Source of the DNA: Inquilinus limosus DSM 16000
GTDB lineage: Bacteria > Pseudomonadota > Alphaproteobacteria > DSM-16000 > Inquilinaceae
Length of the DNA: 64,000 nt
Reading direction: 5' to 3'
Assembly (NCBI RefSeq): GCF_000423185.1
Contig: NZ_AUHM01000005.1
Span: 1 to 64,000 of the forward strand
This document shows, in pieces, positions 8,172 to 16,615 of this stretch. The notes under the pieces were generated by a model that had not been told where the DNA came from, ran no database searches, and worked only from the letters and a program-made list of their open reading frames with translations. A program made the translations under genes and the position numbers. Each line of letters opens with the position of its first letter. Position 1 is the stretch's first letter.

Positions 8172-9055
8172 GGCGACACGTGCGACAGGGTCAGCCGGCG
8201 GCCGAACAGGCCGGCGGGCCTCAGGATCAGGATGACGAGGAACATGCCGAAGACGGCGACCTCACGCAGGTCGGAGCCGAGATAGAAGCCGGCGAAGCTG
8301 TCGATCAGCCCGATCACGAGGGCGCCGACGAAGGCGCCGGTGATCGAGCCGAGCCCGCCCAGCACCACGACGACGAAGGCGGTGAGCACGAAATAGGCGC
8401 CGATCGTGGGCGAGGCGGGATAGAGCGGCGCGACCAGCACCGCCGCGACGCCGACGCAGGCCGCGCCGATGCCGAAGGCCAGGATGAAGATGCGGTCGAC
8501 GTTCACGCCCATCAGCTGCGCCGCGGCGCGGTTCTGCGCCACCGCGCGGATGGCGTGGCCGGTCCGGGTGCGCGACAGGAACAGCTGCAGCCCAGCCACC
8601 AGCAGGACGGCCGCGGCGAAAATGGCGATCTGGCCGCTGAGGATGCGGACGGGGCCGATCTCGACCGGCGTGCGCAGGCCGCTCGCCGGCGTGGTAGCGA
8701 TGTCCGCCCCGAACACCAGGAGGGCGAGGTTGATCAGCGCCGTCGACAGCCCCACCGTCGCGAAGATCTGGATGTGGTCGTCGCGCGCGCTCATCAGCGG
8801 CTGGATCACGAGGCGCTGGGTCAGGGCGCCGAACAGGAACAGGGCCGGCACCACGACGATCACCGCGGCGAAGGGGTGGAGGCCCAGCCAGCCGGTGACC
8901 AGGAAGGTCAGATACATGCCGGCCATCAGGAATTCGCCATAGGCGAAGTTGACCACCTTGACGATGCCGAAGATCAGGGTCAGCCCGATCGCGACGATGG
9001 CGAAGAGCCCGCCCAGCATCAGCCCGTTGGCAAGGAGCTGCAGAACCGTATCCAT
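8168..9055 (-). CDS. livH: Liv-type ABC importer permease (LivH)
   Basis: The 295-residue inner-membrane permease begins MDTVLQLLANGLMLGGLFAIVAIGLTLIFGIVKVVNFAYGEF, the conserved LivH N-terminal pattern, and has about eight hydrophobic helices. The EAA-like cytoplasmic loop (AIRAVAQNRAAAQLMGVN) contacts the ATPases. ATG 9055 is preferred because GGGAGAGG lies just upstream; a longer reading frame to 9178 runs through the intergenic hairpin and is unlikely. The gene follows livK after a 50-base gap holding a strong hairpin. Confidence 0.92.
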   Translation of the reverse strand: MDTVLQLLANGLMLGGLFAIVAIGLTLIFGIVKVVNFAYGEFLMAGMYLTFLVTGWLGLHPFAAVIVVVPALFLFGALTQRLVIQPLMSARDDHIQIFATVGLSTALINLALLVFGADIATTPASGLRTPVEIGPVRILSGQIAIFAAAVLLVAGLQLFLSRTRTGHAIRAVAQNRAAAQLMGVNVDRIFILAFGIGAACVGVAAVLVAPLYPASPTIGAYFVLTAFVVVVLGGLGSITGAFVGALVIGLIDSFAGFYLGSDLREVAVFGMFLVILILRPAGLFGRRLTLSHVSP

Positions 9056-9076
9056 GCGCCTCTCCCGGGAGCAGGC

Positions 9077-9099
9077 GGGGGAGGCTGCGCGCCTCCCCC
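9077..9099 (-). terminator. Intercistronic hairpin between livK and livH
   Basis: Perfect 9-bp stem GGGGGAGGC / GCCTCCCCC with a 5-base loop, seven bases after the livK stop. No T-run follows on the minus strand, so it probably acts as a 3' stabiliser or partial terminator giving more binding protein than permease. Confidence 0.6.
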
Positions 9100-9105
9100 G
9101 GCGGA

Positions 9106-10308
9106 TCATTGGTCGAGGCGGATCTGGGACACCGCGGCGGCGTCGGGATAGACGGTCACCAGCTTGCCGTCCTGCCACTGCATGCCTATCATCCGGGCGC
9201 GTTCGTTCTGGTTGTTCCGGCCGAACTTCACGCCGTAGCCGACGGCCGTCGCGCCTTCCGGAACGTCGATCGCCTTCGCGGCGTCGAGGATCGCCTCCGG
9301 CTCGAAGCCCTCGGCCTTGTTCAGGGCCTCGAGGATGACCTTGGCGCCGGCGTAGTTGTTGAGCGAATGGCCCGACCGAGGCGCCTCGCCGTATTTCTTC
9401 CTGTACGCCTCGACGAAGCTCTCCAGGCCGGGCGTGTACTTCGTGTTGACCAGGTACTGGGTGAAATCGACGTCGAGGATGCCGTCCATCACGTCATGGC
9501 CGACCGCGTCGGCCGTCGGCTGCAAGGAATAGCCGCCACCGCCGCCGATGATCGCGGCCGGCTTGAACCCGGCCTCGTTGGCCTGCCGCAGGAACAGGAC
9601 GGAATCGTTCTGGTACGAGGTCTGCAGCACGACGTCGACGCCGCGCGACTTCAGGTCGAGCACCAGCGAGGACATGTCGACGGTCGAGGCCGGATAGCTC
9701 TGGAACGCGACGATGTTCAGGCCGGCTTCCGCCGCGTACTCCTTCTGGTGCCCGGCGACGGAGGTGCCGTAGTTCGAGTCCTCGAAGATGACGCCGATCT
9801 TCAGGTCCCCGGGCTTCTTGCCGAGGCCGGGCGCGACCTTGTTGACGATCATCTCGACGATCATCTTCGCCATGTCGTCGGCGGTCGGGTTGGTGCGGAA
9901 GAGATACTGCAGGCCGCGGCCGGTCACGTCGTCGGCCACCGCGCCCATCTCGAAATAGGGGGTGCCGGACAGCTCGGCCACCTGGCTGGCCGCGATCGAG
10001 CGGGCCGAGGAATAGGTGCCGAAGATCGCCGCCACCTGCTCGCGCGAGATCAGCCGCCGCGCTTCGCCGATCGCCTGGTTGTTGTCGACGGCGTCGCCGC
10101 GCACCAGCACGACCTTCTCGCCCTGGACGCCGCCGGCGGCGTTGATCTCGTCGACCGCGATCTCGAGCCCGCGCGCGCTCTCGTCCCCCAGCAGGGCGAG
10201 GTCCCCGCTGAAGGGGTAAAGGGCGCCGAACTTCACTTCGGCATGGGCCACCGTCGCCGACAGGGCGATGGCGGCGACGGCGGTCTTCAGCAACAGCGGC
10301 AGTCTCAT
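9106..10308 (-). CDS. livK: Periplasmic substrate-binding protein of the Liv-type importer (LivK-like)
   Basis: This 400-residue protein starts with a Sec signal peptide (MRLPLLLKTAVAAIALSATVAHA) and continues EVKFGALYPFSGDLALLGDESARGLEIAVDEINAAGG, the typical opening of type I Leu/Ile/Val-binding-like proteins. ATG 10308 has GGAGG at the right distance. It lies 35 bases after the ThDP-enzyme gene and heads the importer block. Its ligand is unknown; proteins of this class bind amino acids, aromatic acids, amides or urea. The enzymes in the operon suggest an organic acid or ketol. Confidence 0.9.
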   Translation of the reverse strand: MRLPLLLKTAVAAIALSATVAHAEVKFGALYPFSGDLALLGDESARGLEIAVDEINAAGGVQGEKVVLVRGDAVDNNQAIGEARRLISREQVAAIFGTYSSARSIAASQVAELSGTPYFEMGAVADDVTGRGLQYLFRTNPTADDMAKMIVEMIVNKVAPGLGKKPGDLKIGVIFEDSNYGTSVAGHQKEYAAEAGLNIVAFQSYPASTVDMSSLVLDLKSRGVDVVLQTSYQNDSVLFLRQANEAGFKPAAIIGGGGGYSLQPTADAVGHDVMDGILDVDFTQYLVNTKYTPGLESFVEAYRKKYGEAPRSGHSLNNYAGAKVILEALNKAEGFEPEAILDAAKAIDVPEGATAVGYGVKFGRNNQNERARMIGMQWQDGKLVTVYPDAAAVSQIRLDQ

Positions 10309-10343
10309 GGCGGATCCTCCCTCGGTGTTTGTTCGTGCTGCGG

Positions 10344-12086
10344 TCAGTAGTTCAGGGCGTCCTTGCCTTCGAAGACGGTGATCGGCGGATAGGCGCGCTG
10401 GTCGGTGACGACGTCGATCACGGTCACGTCCCGGCGGGCGAGCGCGTCCTGCAGCGCCGGCAGGAAATCCGCCGGTTGCTCCACCCGCACGCCGCTGCAG
10501 CCGCAGGCGCGCGCGATCGCGGCGTGGTCCACCGCCTCGAAGTCGCAAACATCCGTGAAGTCGCCGTAGAGGCTGAGCTCGGCATGCTTCTGGTAGCCGA
10601 GGATCTGGTTGTTCAGGACGACGAGGACGACCGGCAGCCGCATGCGGCGGGCCGTCTCCAGCTCCGCCCAGACATGGCCGAAGCCGCCGTCGCCGCTGAC
10701 CGCGATCACCGGCGCGTCCGGGCGCGCCGCCTTGGCGCCGAGGGCGAAGGGCAGGCCCCAGCCCAGACCGGCCAGGCCGCGCGGCGTCAGGAAGCGCTGC
10801 CCGGGCCGGCGCGCGGTCAGGAAGTTGGCGATCCAGATCGAGGAGTAGCTGGCATCCGCCACGACGATCGTGTCGGGCGTCAGCACGCTGTCGATATCGG
10901 CCATCAGCCGCTCGGGGCGGATGGGCGTCGCCTCGAGGTCGACGAGGCGCTTCATGTCCTCGGCGTGCTGCGCGCGGCCGGCAGCGATCTTCGCCTCCAG
11001 AGCAGGACGGCGGACCGCAAGGGCGGCGGGTTTCGCTGCCTCCAGCGCCGCTGTCAGGGCCGCGAGCGTCAGCTTGGCGTCGCCGGCCAGCCGCAGCGCC
11101 TCGTAGTTGCGGCCGATCTCGGCGCTGTCCACGTCGATATGGATGTAGCGGGCATGGCGCGGATACAGCGACCAGCTGTCGGTGCCGTTCTGGTTGGTGC
11201 GGTTGCCGACCAGCACCACCACATCGGCCTCGGTGATCAGGTCCCGCAGATGCGAGGACCGGCCGCCCGGCGCCATGAAATAGCCGACGACGCCGACCGA
11301 CAGCGGGTGGGTCTCGTCCACCGCGCCCTTGCCCATGACGGTGGTGGCGACCGGGATCCCCAACGCCTGCAGTGCCGCCAGCTCTGCCGACGCGCCGGAG
11401 GCGTGCACGCCGCCGCCGGCGATGACGACGGGTCTCTCGGCCCCGGCGATCAGCCGGGCCGCCTCCGAGACGCGGGCGGGATCGGCCACGGTGCGGTCGA
11501 GCGGGTAGGTGCCCAGGCTTTCCATCCGCTGCGGCATCGCTGGATCAAGTTCGGGCCGCTCGTCCAGCAGATCGAGCGGCACCAGCAGCACGGCCGGGCC
11601 CGGGCGGCCGCTGGCGGCGGCGGTGAAGGCCATGTCGACATAGTCGTCGATGCGGGCCGGGTCGGCGACGCGGCGCACCCATTTGGCGACGCCGCCGAAC
11701 AGCGCGAAATGGTCCAGCTCCTGGAAGGCGTTCCTGTCGGTGAACCGGCGGCTGACGTCCTGCACGATGGCGACCACAGGGATGGAGGCCTTCAGCGCCT
11801 CGGCGAGGCCGGGCACCAGCAGGGTCGCGGCCGGTCCGTTCTGGGCGGTGACGACCGCCACCTTGCCGGAGATGCGGGCATAGGCATCGGCCATGGCCGC
11901 GCCGGCATTCTCGGTGCGATAGCCGATCTGGCGGATGCCGTAGTCGGGCGCGGCGAGGAACAGGGCCGACGGGATGCTCTGGCCGAAGATCTCGCGCACG
12001 CCGTGGCGCTGCAGCGCCGCTGCGATCAGATGGGCGCCGGAGATATTGCCGGCGGCGCGCGGCGCAGGCTTGGTGATGGCGGTCAT
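10344..12086 (-). CDS. Thiamine diphosphate-dependent enzyme (acetolactate synthase / benzoylformate decarboxylase-like)
   Basis: This 580-residue ThDP enzyme has the three usual domains. The proton-relay Glu lies in GYRTENAGAAMADAYAR (Glu59), and the diphosphate/metal site is GDGGFGHVW (465-473) ending in LNN (492-493). The central domain keeps VGNRTNQNG rather than the full FAD-binding set, so the exact reaction (2-oxo acid decarboxylation, ketol synthesis or C-C cleavage) is open. ATG 12086 with AGGAG is preferred over a longer frame. It sits 22 bases after the quinone-oxidoreductase-like gene. No IlvN-type small subunit is nearby, arguing against a biosynthetic acetolactate synthase. Confidence 0.85.
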   Translation of the reverse strand: MTAITKPAPRAAGNISGAHLIAAALQRHGVREIFGQSIPSALFLAAPDYGIRQIGYRTENAGAAMADAYARISGKVAVVTAQNGPAATLLVPGLAEALKASIPVVAIVQDVSRRFTDRNAFQELDHFALFGGVAKWVRRVADPARIDDYVDMAFTAAASGRPGPAVLLVPLDLLDERPELDPAMPQRMESLGTYPLDRTVADPARVSEAARLIAGAERPVVIAGGGVHASGASAELAALQALGIPVATTVMGKGAVDETHPLSVGVVGYFMAPGGRSSHLRDLITEADVVVLVGNRTNQNGTDSWSLYPRHARYIHIDVDSAEIGRNYEALRLAGDAKLTLAALTAALEAAKPAALAVRRPALEAKIAAGRAQHAEDMKRLVDLEATPIRPERLMADIDSVLTPDTIVVADASYSSIWIANFLTARRPGQRFLTPRGLAGLGWGLPFALGAKAARPDAPVIAVSGDGGFGHVWAELETARRMRLPVVLVVLNNQILGYQKHAELSLYGDFTDVCDFEAVDHAAIARACGCSGVRVEQPADFLPALQDALARRDVTVIDVVTDQRAYPPITVFEGKDALNY

Positions 12087-12108
12087 GCTCCTGGTCCTTC
12101 CCCGGCGC

Positions 12109-13110
12109 TCAGGCCTTCTGGTCCATGGTGAGAACGATCTTCCCGACATGCGCGCCGCGCTCCATCCGCGCATGGGCGTCGGCGACGCGGTCGAAGGGGA
12201 AGGTCGAATCGATCAGCGGCTTCGCTTTGCCGGCCGCAATCAGCGGCAGGACGTTCTCGGCGAGGGCCGCGGCCAGCGCTGCCTTCATCGCCACTGGCCG
12301 TGCCCGCAGGGTCGATCCGGTCAGCGTCACCCGCTTCAGCATCAGCGGCATCAGGTCGAGATCGACCTTCGAGCCGTGCTGGAAGGCGATCTGCGCGATG
12401 CGGCCGTCGACCGCGACGGCGTCGAGATTGCGCCGGATGTAGTCGCCGCCGACCATGTCGAGGATGACGTCCGGGCCCTTGCCGCCGGTGGCGGCGCGGG
12501 CGGCGGCCACGAAATCCTCGGCGCGGTAGTCGATGGCGACGTCGGCGCCGATCGCGCGGCTGGCCGCGCATTTCTCCGGCGAGCCGGCGGTGACGATGAC
12601 GCGGGCGCCGAAGGCCTTGGCCAGCTGGATGGCGGTGGTGCCGATGCCGGAGGTGCCGCCATGGACCAGCACGGTCTCGCCGGCCTTGAGCCCGGCGCGC
12701 TCGAACAGGTTCGACCAGACGGTGAAATAGGTCTCCGGAAAGGCCGCGGCCTCGACGAAGGACATTCCGTCGGGAACGGGCAGGGCCGCCGCCTCGTCGA
12801 TCACGGCCCATTCGGCATAGGCGCCGCTGGCCACCAGCGCCATCACCCGGTCGCCCGGCTTGAAGCGGCCAGCGCCGAGGCCGAGGCCCTCGACCACGCC
12901 GGCCAGCTCCAGCCCCAGCACGTCCGAGGCGCCGGGCGGCGGCGGATAGAGGCCTTGGCGCTGCATCACATCGGGGCGGTTGACGCCCGCGGCATGCACC
13001 CGGACCAGGGCCTGGCCCTGGCCGGGCACCGGCCTCTCCCGTTCGACGATGGTCAGCGCCTCGGGGCCGCCGGGGACCGGGGCGACGACGGCGCGCGTCA
13101 GCGGCGTCAT
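12109..13110 (-). CDS. NAD(P)H:quinone oxidoreductase-like protein (zinc-free MDR, PIG3/zeta-crystallin type)
   Basis: This 333-residue medium-chain reductase lacks the zinc-binding cysteines of alcohol dehydrogenases. It keeps the GVNRPDVMQRQGLYPPPPGASDVLGLELAG opening and the VHGGTSGIGTTAIQLAKAFGARV nucleotide-binding loop typical of the TP53I3/PIG3 quinone oxidoreductase group, which reduces quinones or enones with NADPH. It overlaps the zinc alcohol dehydrogenase gene by four bases (ATGA). In this operon it could reduce an enone intermediate or a reactive carbonyl; this is inference. Confidence 0.88.
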   Translation of the reverse strand: MTPLTRAVVAPVPGGPEALTIVERERPVPGQGQALVRVHAAGVNRPDVMQRQGLYPPPPGASDVLGLELAGVVEGLGLGAGRFKPGDRVMALVASGAYAEWAVIDEAAALPVPDGMSFVEAAAFPETYFTVWSNLFERAGLKAGETVLVHGGTSGIGTTAIQLAKAFGARVIVTAGSPEKCAASRAIGADVAIDYRAEDFVAAARAATGGKGPDVILDMVGGDYIRRNLDAVAVDGRIAQIAFQHGSKVDLDLMPLMLKRVTLTGSTLRARPVAMKAALAAALAENVLPLIAAGKAKPLIDSTFPFDRVADAHARMERGAHVGKIVLTMDQKA

Positions 13111-14156
13111 GCGGCTTCACTCTCGGCTTGGGGGAGGAGCAGCACCTTCACCGCCTGGCGCTGGCGGGCCAGCTCGAAGGCCTCGACGGCCCGGGCGAGC
13201 GGCAGGCGATGGGTGATGAGGCGGGACAGGACGGCCGCATGGGCCGTCAGGAGGTCGATGGCGGTCGCGAAGGCCCGGGCGGTTGTGTCGTGGGCGGCGC
13301 GGAGCTGCTTCTTGTCCCGGACGAATCGCGTCAGATCTAGGTCCAGATGACCGGAATGGATGCCCGCCACCACCAGGATGCCGCCGGAGCGCAGCACCGC
13401 GAGCCCGTCATGGACCGAGCGGGCGGCGCCCGTCGCCTCGATGACACGGTCGGCCGGCGCGTCGAAGACGCGGGCCACGATGTCCGCCAGGGGCTCCCCG
13501 GCCAGGTCGGCGACGTGGGCGATGCCCATCTCGCGCGCCCGTTGCAGCCGGACGCCGTCGTCGAGGCCGCACAGCAGCACCTGCGCCCCGCGCAGCTGCG
13601 CGACGAAGGCGATGCCGAGGCCGATGGGGCCGGGGCCGAGGACGACCACCCTGTCTCCGGGCGCGACATCCGCCACGTCGACCGCATTGACGGCCACCGA
13701 GAGAGGTTCGGTCAGCGCCGCGACCTCGAGCGGCAGGCCGTCCGGAACGCACCGGCAGCTGGCGGCCGGCACCCGCACGGCCTCGGCGAAGCCGCCATCC
13801 GCATGCAGACCGACGATGCTGCGGCTCTGACAATGCTGGGGCTCGCCGGCGCGGCAGGCGAAGCAGCGGCCGCAGGCGACCGTCGGCCAGCAGGTGACGC
13901 GGTCCCCGACCTCAAGGCCGGCGACACCTGGGCCGACCGCGCGCACCGTGCCCGCGAATTCATGGCCGAGGGTGACCGGCAGGACCGACGCCATGAACTC
14001 GTAACCCGGCGTCCATTCATAGGCGTGCAGATCGCTGCCGCAGATGCCGGCCGCCGCCACCGCGATCAGGACCTCGCCCGCCGCCGGGGCGGGCGGGGCG
14101 GTCGACGCCACCAGTTCGGCCCCAAAGGCCGCGGCCGTCTTCCTGAACGCGATCAC
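13107..14156 (-). CDS. Zinc-dependent medium-chain alcohol dehydrogenase (butanediol/sorbitol/threonine type)
   Basis: This 349-residue MDR enzyme has the catalytic zinc ligands Cys39 (GICGSDLHAYEW) and His65-Glu66 (LGHEFAGTVRAVG), and the structural zinc lobe Cys95, 98, 101 and 109 (CGRCFACRAGEPQHC). A GPGPIGLG loop binds NAD(P). It oxidises secondary alcohols or polyols in this family. It is the first gene of the ten-gene operon and faces the GntR gene across 138 bases containing a palindromic operator candidate, so it is probably the first target of that regulator. Confidence 0.9.
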   Translation of the reverse strand: MIAFRKTAAAFGAELVASTAPPAPAAGEVLIAVAAAGICGSDLHAYEWTPGYEFMASVLPVTLGHEFAGTVRAVGPGVAGLEVGDRVTCWPTVACGRCFACRAGEPQHCQSRSIVGLHADGGFAEAVRVPAASCRCVPDGLPLEVAALTEPLSVAVNAVDVADVAPGDRVVVLGPGPIGLGIAFVAQLRGAQVLLCGLDDGVRLQRAREMGIAHVADLAGEPLADIVARVFDAPADRVIEATGAARSVHDGLAVLRSGGILVVAGIHSGHLDLDLTRFVRDKKQLRAAHDTTARAFATAIDLLTAHAAVLSRLITHRLPLARAVEAFELARQRQAVKVLLLPQAESEAA

Positions 14157-14260
14157 CGCTTCCTCCGCTGTCAGCTCCGATGCCGATCCGGCCCTCGAAA
14201 GGGGCGGGCGGCGGTGCCCGATCTCTCAGAGGTTGGGCATCGGTTGCTGCAATAAGTAAT

Positions 14261-14272
14261 TTGTTATAACAA
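14261..14272. promoter_or_regulatory. Palindromic operator candidate for the GntR/FCD regulator
   Basis: TTGTTATAACAA is a perfect 12-bp palindrome in the divergent gap between the operon and the GntR gene, 22 bases before the latter's start. FCD-type GntR regulators commonly bind AT-rich palindromes of this form, so autoregulation plus control of the operon is likely. Confidence 0.6.
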
Positions 14273-14294
14273 GATTGGTCGAGGACAACGGCTG

Positions 14295-15008
14295 ATGTCA
14301 AGTCGCGTGCAGCACGATATCGAAACGACGCCCGACGCTGCGGATTGGGTGCAGCCGATCGTCAGGGAGAACCTGAGCGAGCGGGCCTACAGCAGCCTGC
14401 GCGCGGCGCTGATGCGCGGCCAACTGCGGCCGGGCGAGCGGCTGCTGCTGCGGCCGATGTCGCTGCGCTTCGGCATCAGCGCGACGCCGATGCGCGAGGC
14501 GCTGCTGCGCCTCGTCGGCGAGAAGGCGCTGGCGCTCGGCGCGCGCAACACCGTCGTGGTGCCGACACTGACGCTGGACCAACTGCTGGAGATCCGTGCG
14601 ATCCGCACCGACCTCGAAGGCCGTGCCGCGGCCACCGCCGCCACGATCGCCTCGTCCGAGGAGATCGAGGGCCTGGCCGCCATCCACGCGCAGATCGCGG
14701 AATGTCACGCCTCACGGAGCTTCGAGAGGGCGGTGGACCTCAACACCGAGTTCCACCTGACCTTCTGCCGGATGGCGCGCCTTCCGATCCTGTATGAGAT
14801 CGTCGAGGGGCTGTGGGTGCGCTGCGGGCCGATCCTCTCGCATCTCTACGATGAGGGCCTGCCGGACTGGGAACCTCATCCGCACCTCAAGCTCATCAGC
14901 GCGCTGCGCGAGCGCGACCCGGAGAAGGCCCGCGAAGCCAGCCGCGAAGACATCGAGCGCGGCGGCCAGGGACTCCTGGCGCATGTGCGGGAAAAGGCGG
15001 GCGGGTGA
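14295..15008 (+). CDS. GntR-family transcriptional regulator (FadR/FCD type)
   Basis: This 237-residue protein has an N-terminal winged helix (about residues 32-80: AYSSLRAALMRGQLRPGERL..RFGISATPMREALLRLVGEKAL) and a C-terminal helical FCD effector domain with the metal-ligand pattern (DLNTEFH and late HPHLKLISAL). Divergent placement from the ten-gene minus-strand operon strongly suggests it represses that operon until the imported compound or a metabolite is bound. GAGGACA lies upstream of ATG 14295. It converges with the ferredoxin reductase gene. Confidence 0.88.
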   Translation: MSSRVQHDIETTPDAADWVQPIVRENLSERAYSSLRAALMRGQLRPGERLLLRPMSLRFGISATPMREALLRLVGEKALALGARNTVVVPTLTLDQLLEIRAIRTDLEGRAAATAATIASSEEIEGLAAIHAQIAECHASRSFERAVDLNTEFHLTFCRMARLPILYEIVEGLWVRCGPILSHLYDEGLPDWEPHPHLKLISALRERDPEKAREASREDIERGGQGLLAHVREKAGG

Positions 15009-15047
15009 GGATCACCGTCGCGGCGCGGGAAACGCGGCGAAGCGGGG

Positions 15048-16265
15048 TCACGCGGCGAGCAGCGACTTCAGCTTGACCGCCGGCGAGGCGAGCGCCGCCG
15101 GGGCGGGGGCGGCGCGTTGCGCGATCAGCATCTCGGCCAGGCGGATCTCGCGCGCCACTTTGCCCAGCGGGCCGATGCCGCTGGCCGCGACCAGCCGGCC
15201 GTCCTCGGCCAGGTGGAACAGCAGCATCGCGCCGTCGCCGAGGTCGCGCGCGACCGTGGTGCGGCCCTCATCGGCCAGGCCGGCAATCTGCAGCGTCAGC
15301 TCGTACTGGTCCGACCAGAACCAGGGCACCGCCCCGATCGCTTCGCCGCGGCCCAGCATGTTGCGGGCCGCCAGCGACCCCTGGTCCTGGGCGTTGCGCC
15401 AGGCCTCCAACCGGATGCGGCGGCCGGCATAGAGCGGGTGGGCGCAGGCGGCGCAGTCTCCCGCCGCGAAGATGTCGGGGTCGGCGGTCGCCAGCGTCGC
15501 ATCGACGGCGATGCCGTTGTCGACGGCCAGGCCTGCGGCCTCCGCCAGCGCGGTCTCCGGCACCGCGCCGATGCCGGCGATCACGGCATCGGCCGCGATC
15601 CGGCTGCCGTCGGCCAGCAGGACGGCGCCGTCCGGATCGATCCGCCCGACTCCGATGCCGGTGCGCAGGTCGACGCCGGCGGCGCGGTGACGATCGGCGA
15701 TCACGGCGGCGATCTCGGCCGGCACGCCGCGCATCAGGATGCGGGGCTGGGCCTCGATCACGGTCACGCCGCAGCCGCGCGCGACCGCGGCCGCAGCCAG
15801 CTCCAGCCCGATGAAGCCGCCGCCGATGACGGCCAGGCGCACGCCGGGGCGCAGCAGCGGCCGCAGCGCCAGAGCATCGTCGAAGCGGCGCAGATACAGG
15901 GCCTGCTCGTGCCCCGGCACGGCCAGCCGGCGCGGCCGCGCCCCGGTCGCCAGCAGCAGCCGCGAATAGGGCAGGGCGCGCCCGTCGGCCAGGGTCACGA
16001 TGCGGGCCGGGCGGTCGATCGCCACGGCCTCGGTCCCCAGGACCAGCTCGATGCCCAGAGCCGCGGCGCGGTCGCGGTCCAGCACCGTGGTCGCGGCCGG
16101 CTCCTCCGCCGCCAGCAGCGCGGCCTTCGACAGGGGCGGGCGCTCATAGGGCGGGTGGATCTCCGAGCCGACCAGCGTGACCGGGCCGTCCCAGCCCTCC
16201 TGGCGCAGCGCCGTCGCCGCCCGGGCGCCGGCTTCGCCGGCACCGATGATCACCATGCCGGTCAT
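15048..16265 (-). CDS. NAD(P)H-ferredoxin reductase, MocF-like
   Basis: This 405-residue FAD/NAD reductase has MVIIGAGEAGARAATALRQEG (FAD), a second VIGGGFIGLELAAAAVARG (NAD) and IFAAGDCAA near residue 270, the architecture of oxygenase-coupled ferredoxin reductases. It should pass electrons from NAD(P)H to the Rieske ferredoxin encoded just upstream (4-base gap), which in turn feeds the di-iron oxygenase-like protein. The three-gene order matches rhizobial mocDEF, whose products act as an oxygenase system removing the O-methyl group of rhizopine. Confidence 0.85.
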   Translation of the reverse strand: MTGMVIIGAGEAGARAATALRQEGWDGPVTLVGSEIHPPYERPPLSKAALLAAEEPAATTVLDRDRAAALGIELVLGTEAVAIDRPARIVTLADGRALPYSRLLLATGARPRRLAVPGHEQALYLRRFDDALALRPLLRPGVRLAVIGGGFIGLELAAAAVARGCGVTVIEAQPRILMRGVPAEIAAVIADRHRAAGVDLRTGIGVGRIDPDGAVLLADGSRIAADAVIAGIGAVPETALAEAAGLAVDNGIAVDATLATADPDIFAAGDCAACAHPLYAGRRIRLEAWRNAQDQGSLAARNMLGRGEAIGAVPWFWSDQYELTLQIAGLADEGRTTVARDLGDGAMLLFHLAEDGRLVAASGIGPLGKVAREIRLAEMLIAQRAAPAPAALASPAVKLKSLLAA

Positions 16266-16269
16266 TCCG

Positions 16270-16590
16270 TTATCCGAGCCGGATATAGACCTGGCCGTCC
16301 TCCACCCGGACCGGATAGGTCCGCAGGTCGATGCAGACCGGGGCGCCCTTGGCCGCGCCGGTGGTGAAGTCGAAACGGCCGTTGTGCTTCGGGCATTCGA
16401 TGATGGTGCCCATCACCAGCCCGTCGGCGAGGTGCACCTGCTCATGCGTGCACAGCCCGTCGGTGGCGAAATAGCGGTCGTCCTCGGTTCGATAGATGGC
16501 GAAGCTGCGGCCGCCATGGTCGAAGCGGATCACGTCCTCTTCATCGATGTCGTCCGCGCCGCAGGCCGCGATCCAGCCGTCTTCGGCCAT
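16270..16590 (-). CDS. mocE: Rieske [2Fe-2S] ferredoxin, MocE family
   Basis: The protein has 106 residues and the Rieske ligands Cys47-x-His49 (LCTHE) and Cys66-x2-His69 (CPKHNGRFD); the NGRFD ending of the second box is typical of MocE-type ferredoxins. It carries electrons between the reductase (next gene) and the desaturase-like oxygenase (previous gene). ATG 16590 is chosen for the GGGAGGAAG upstream. Translation of the longer frame upstream is arginine/proline-rich and looks non-coding. Confidence 0.88.
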   Translation of the reverse strand: MAEDGWIAACGADDIDEEDVIRFDHGGRSFAIYRTEDDRYFATDGLCTHEQVHLADGLVMGTIIECPKHNGRFDFTTGAAKGAPVCIDLRTYPVRVEDGQVYIRLG

Positions 16591-16615
16591 GGTCTTCCTC
16601 CCTTCTCGATATGGT

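Noticed and set aside
10344-12086. IolD (inositol pathway ThDP hydrolase) linking this operon to the moc-like locus
   Set aside because: The sequence looks like the acetolactate synthase/benzoylformate decarboxylase group, and its operon has its own GntR regulator; no IolD-specific features could be recognised.
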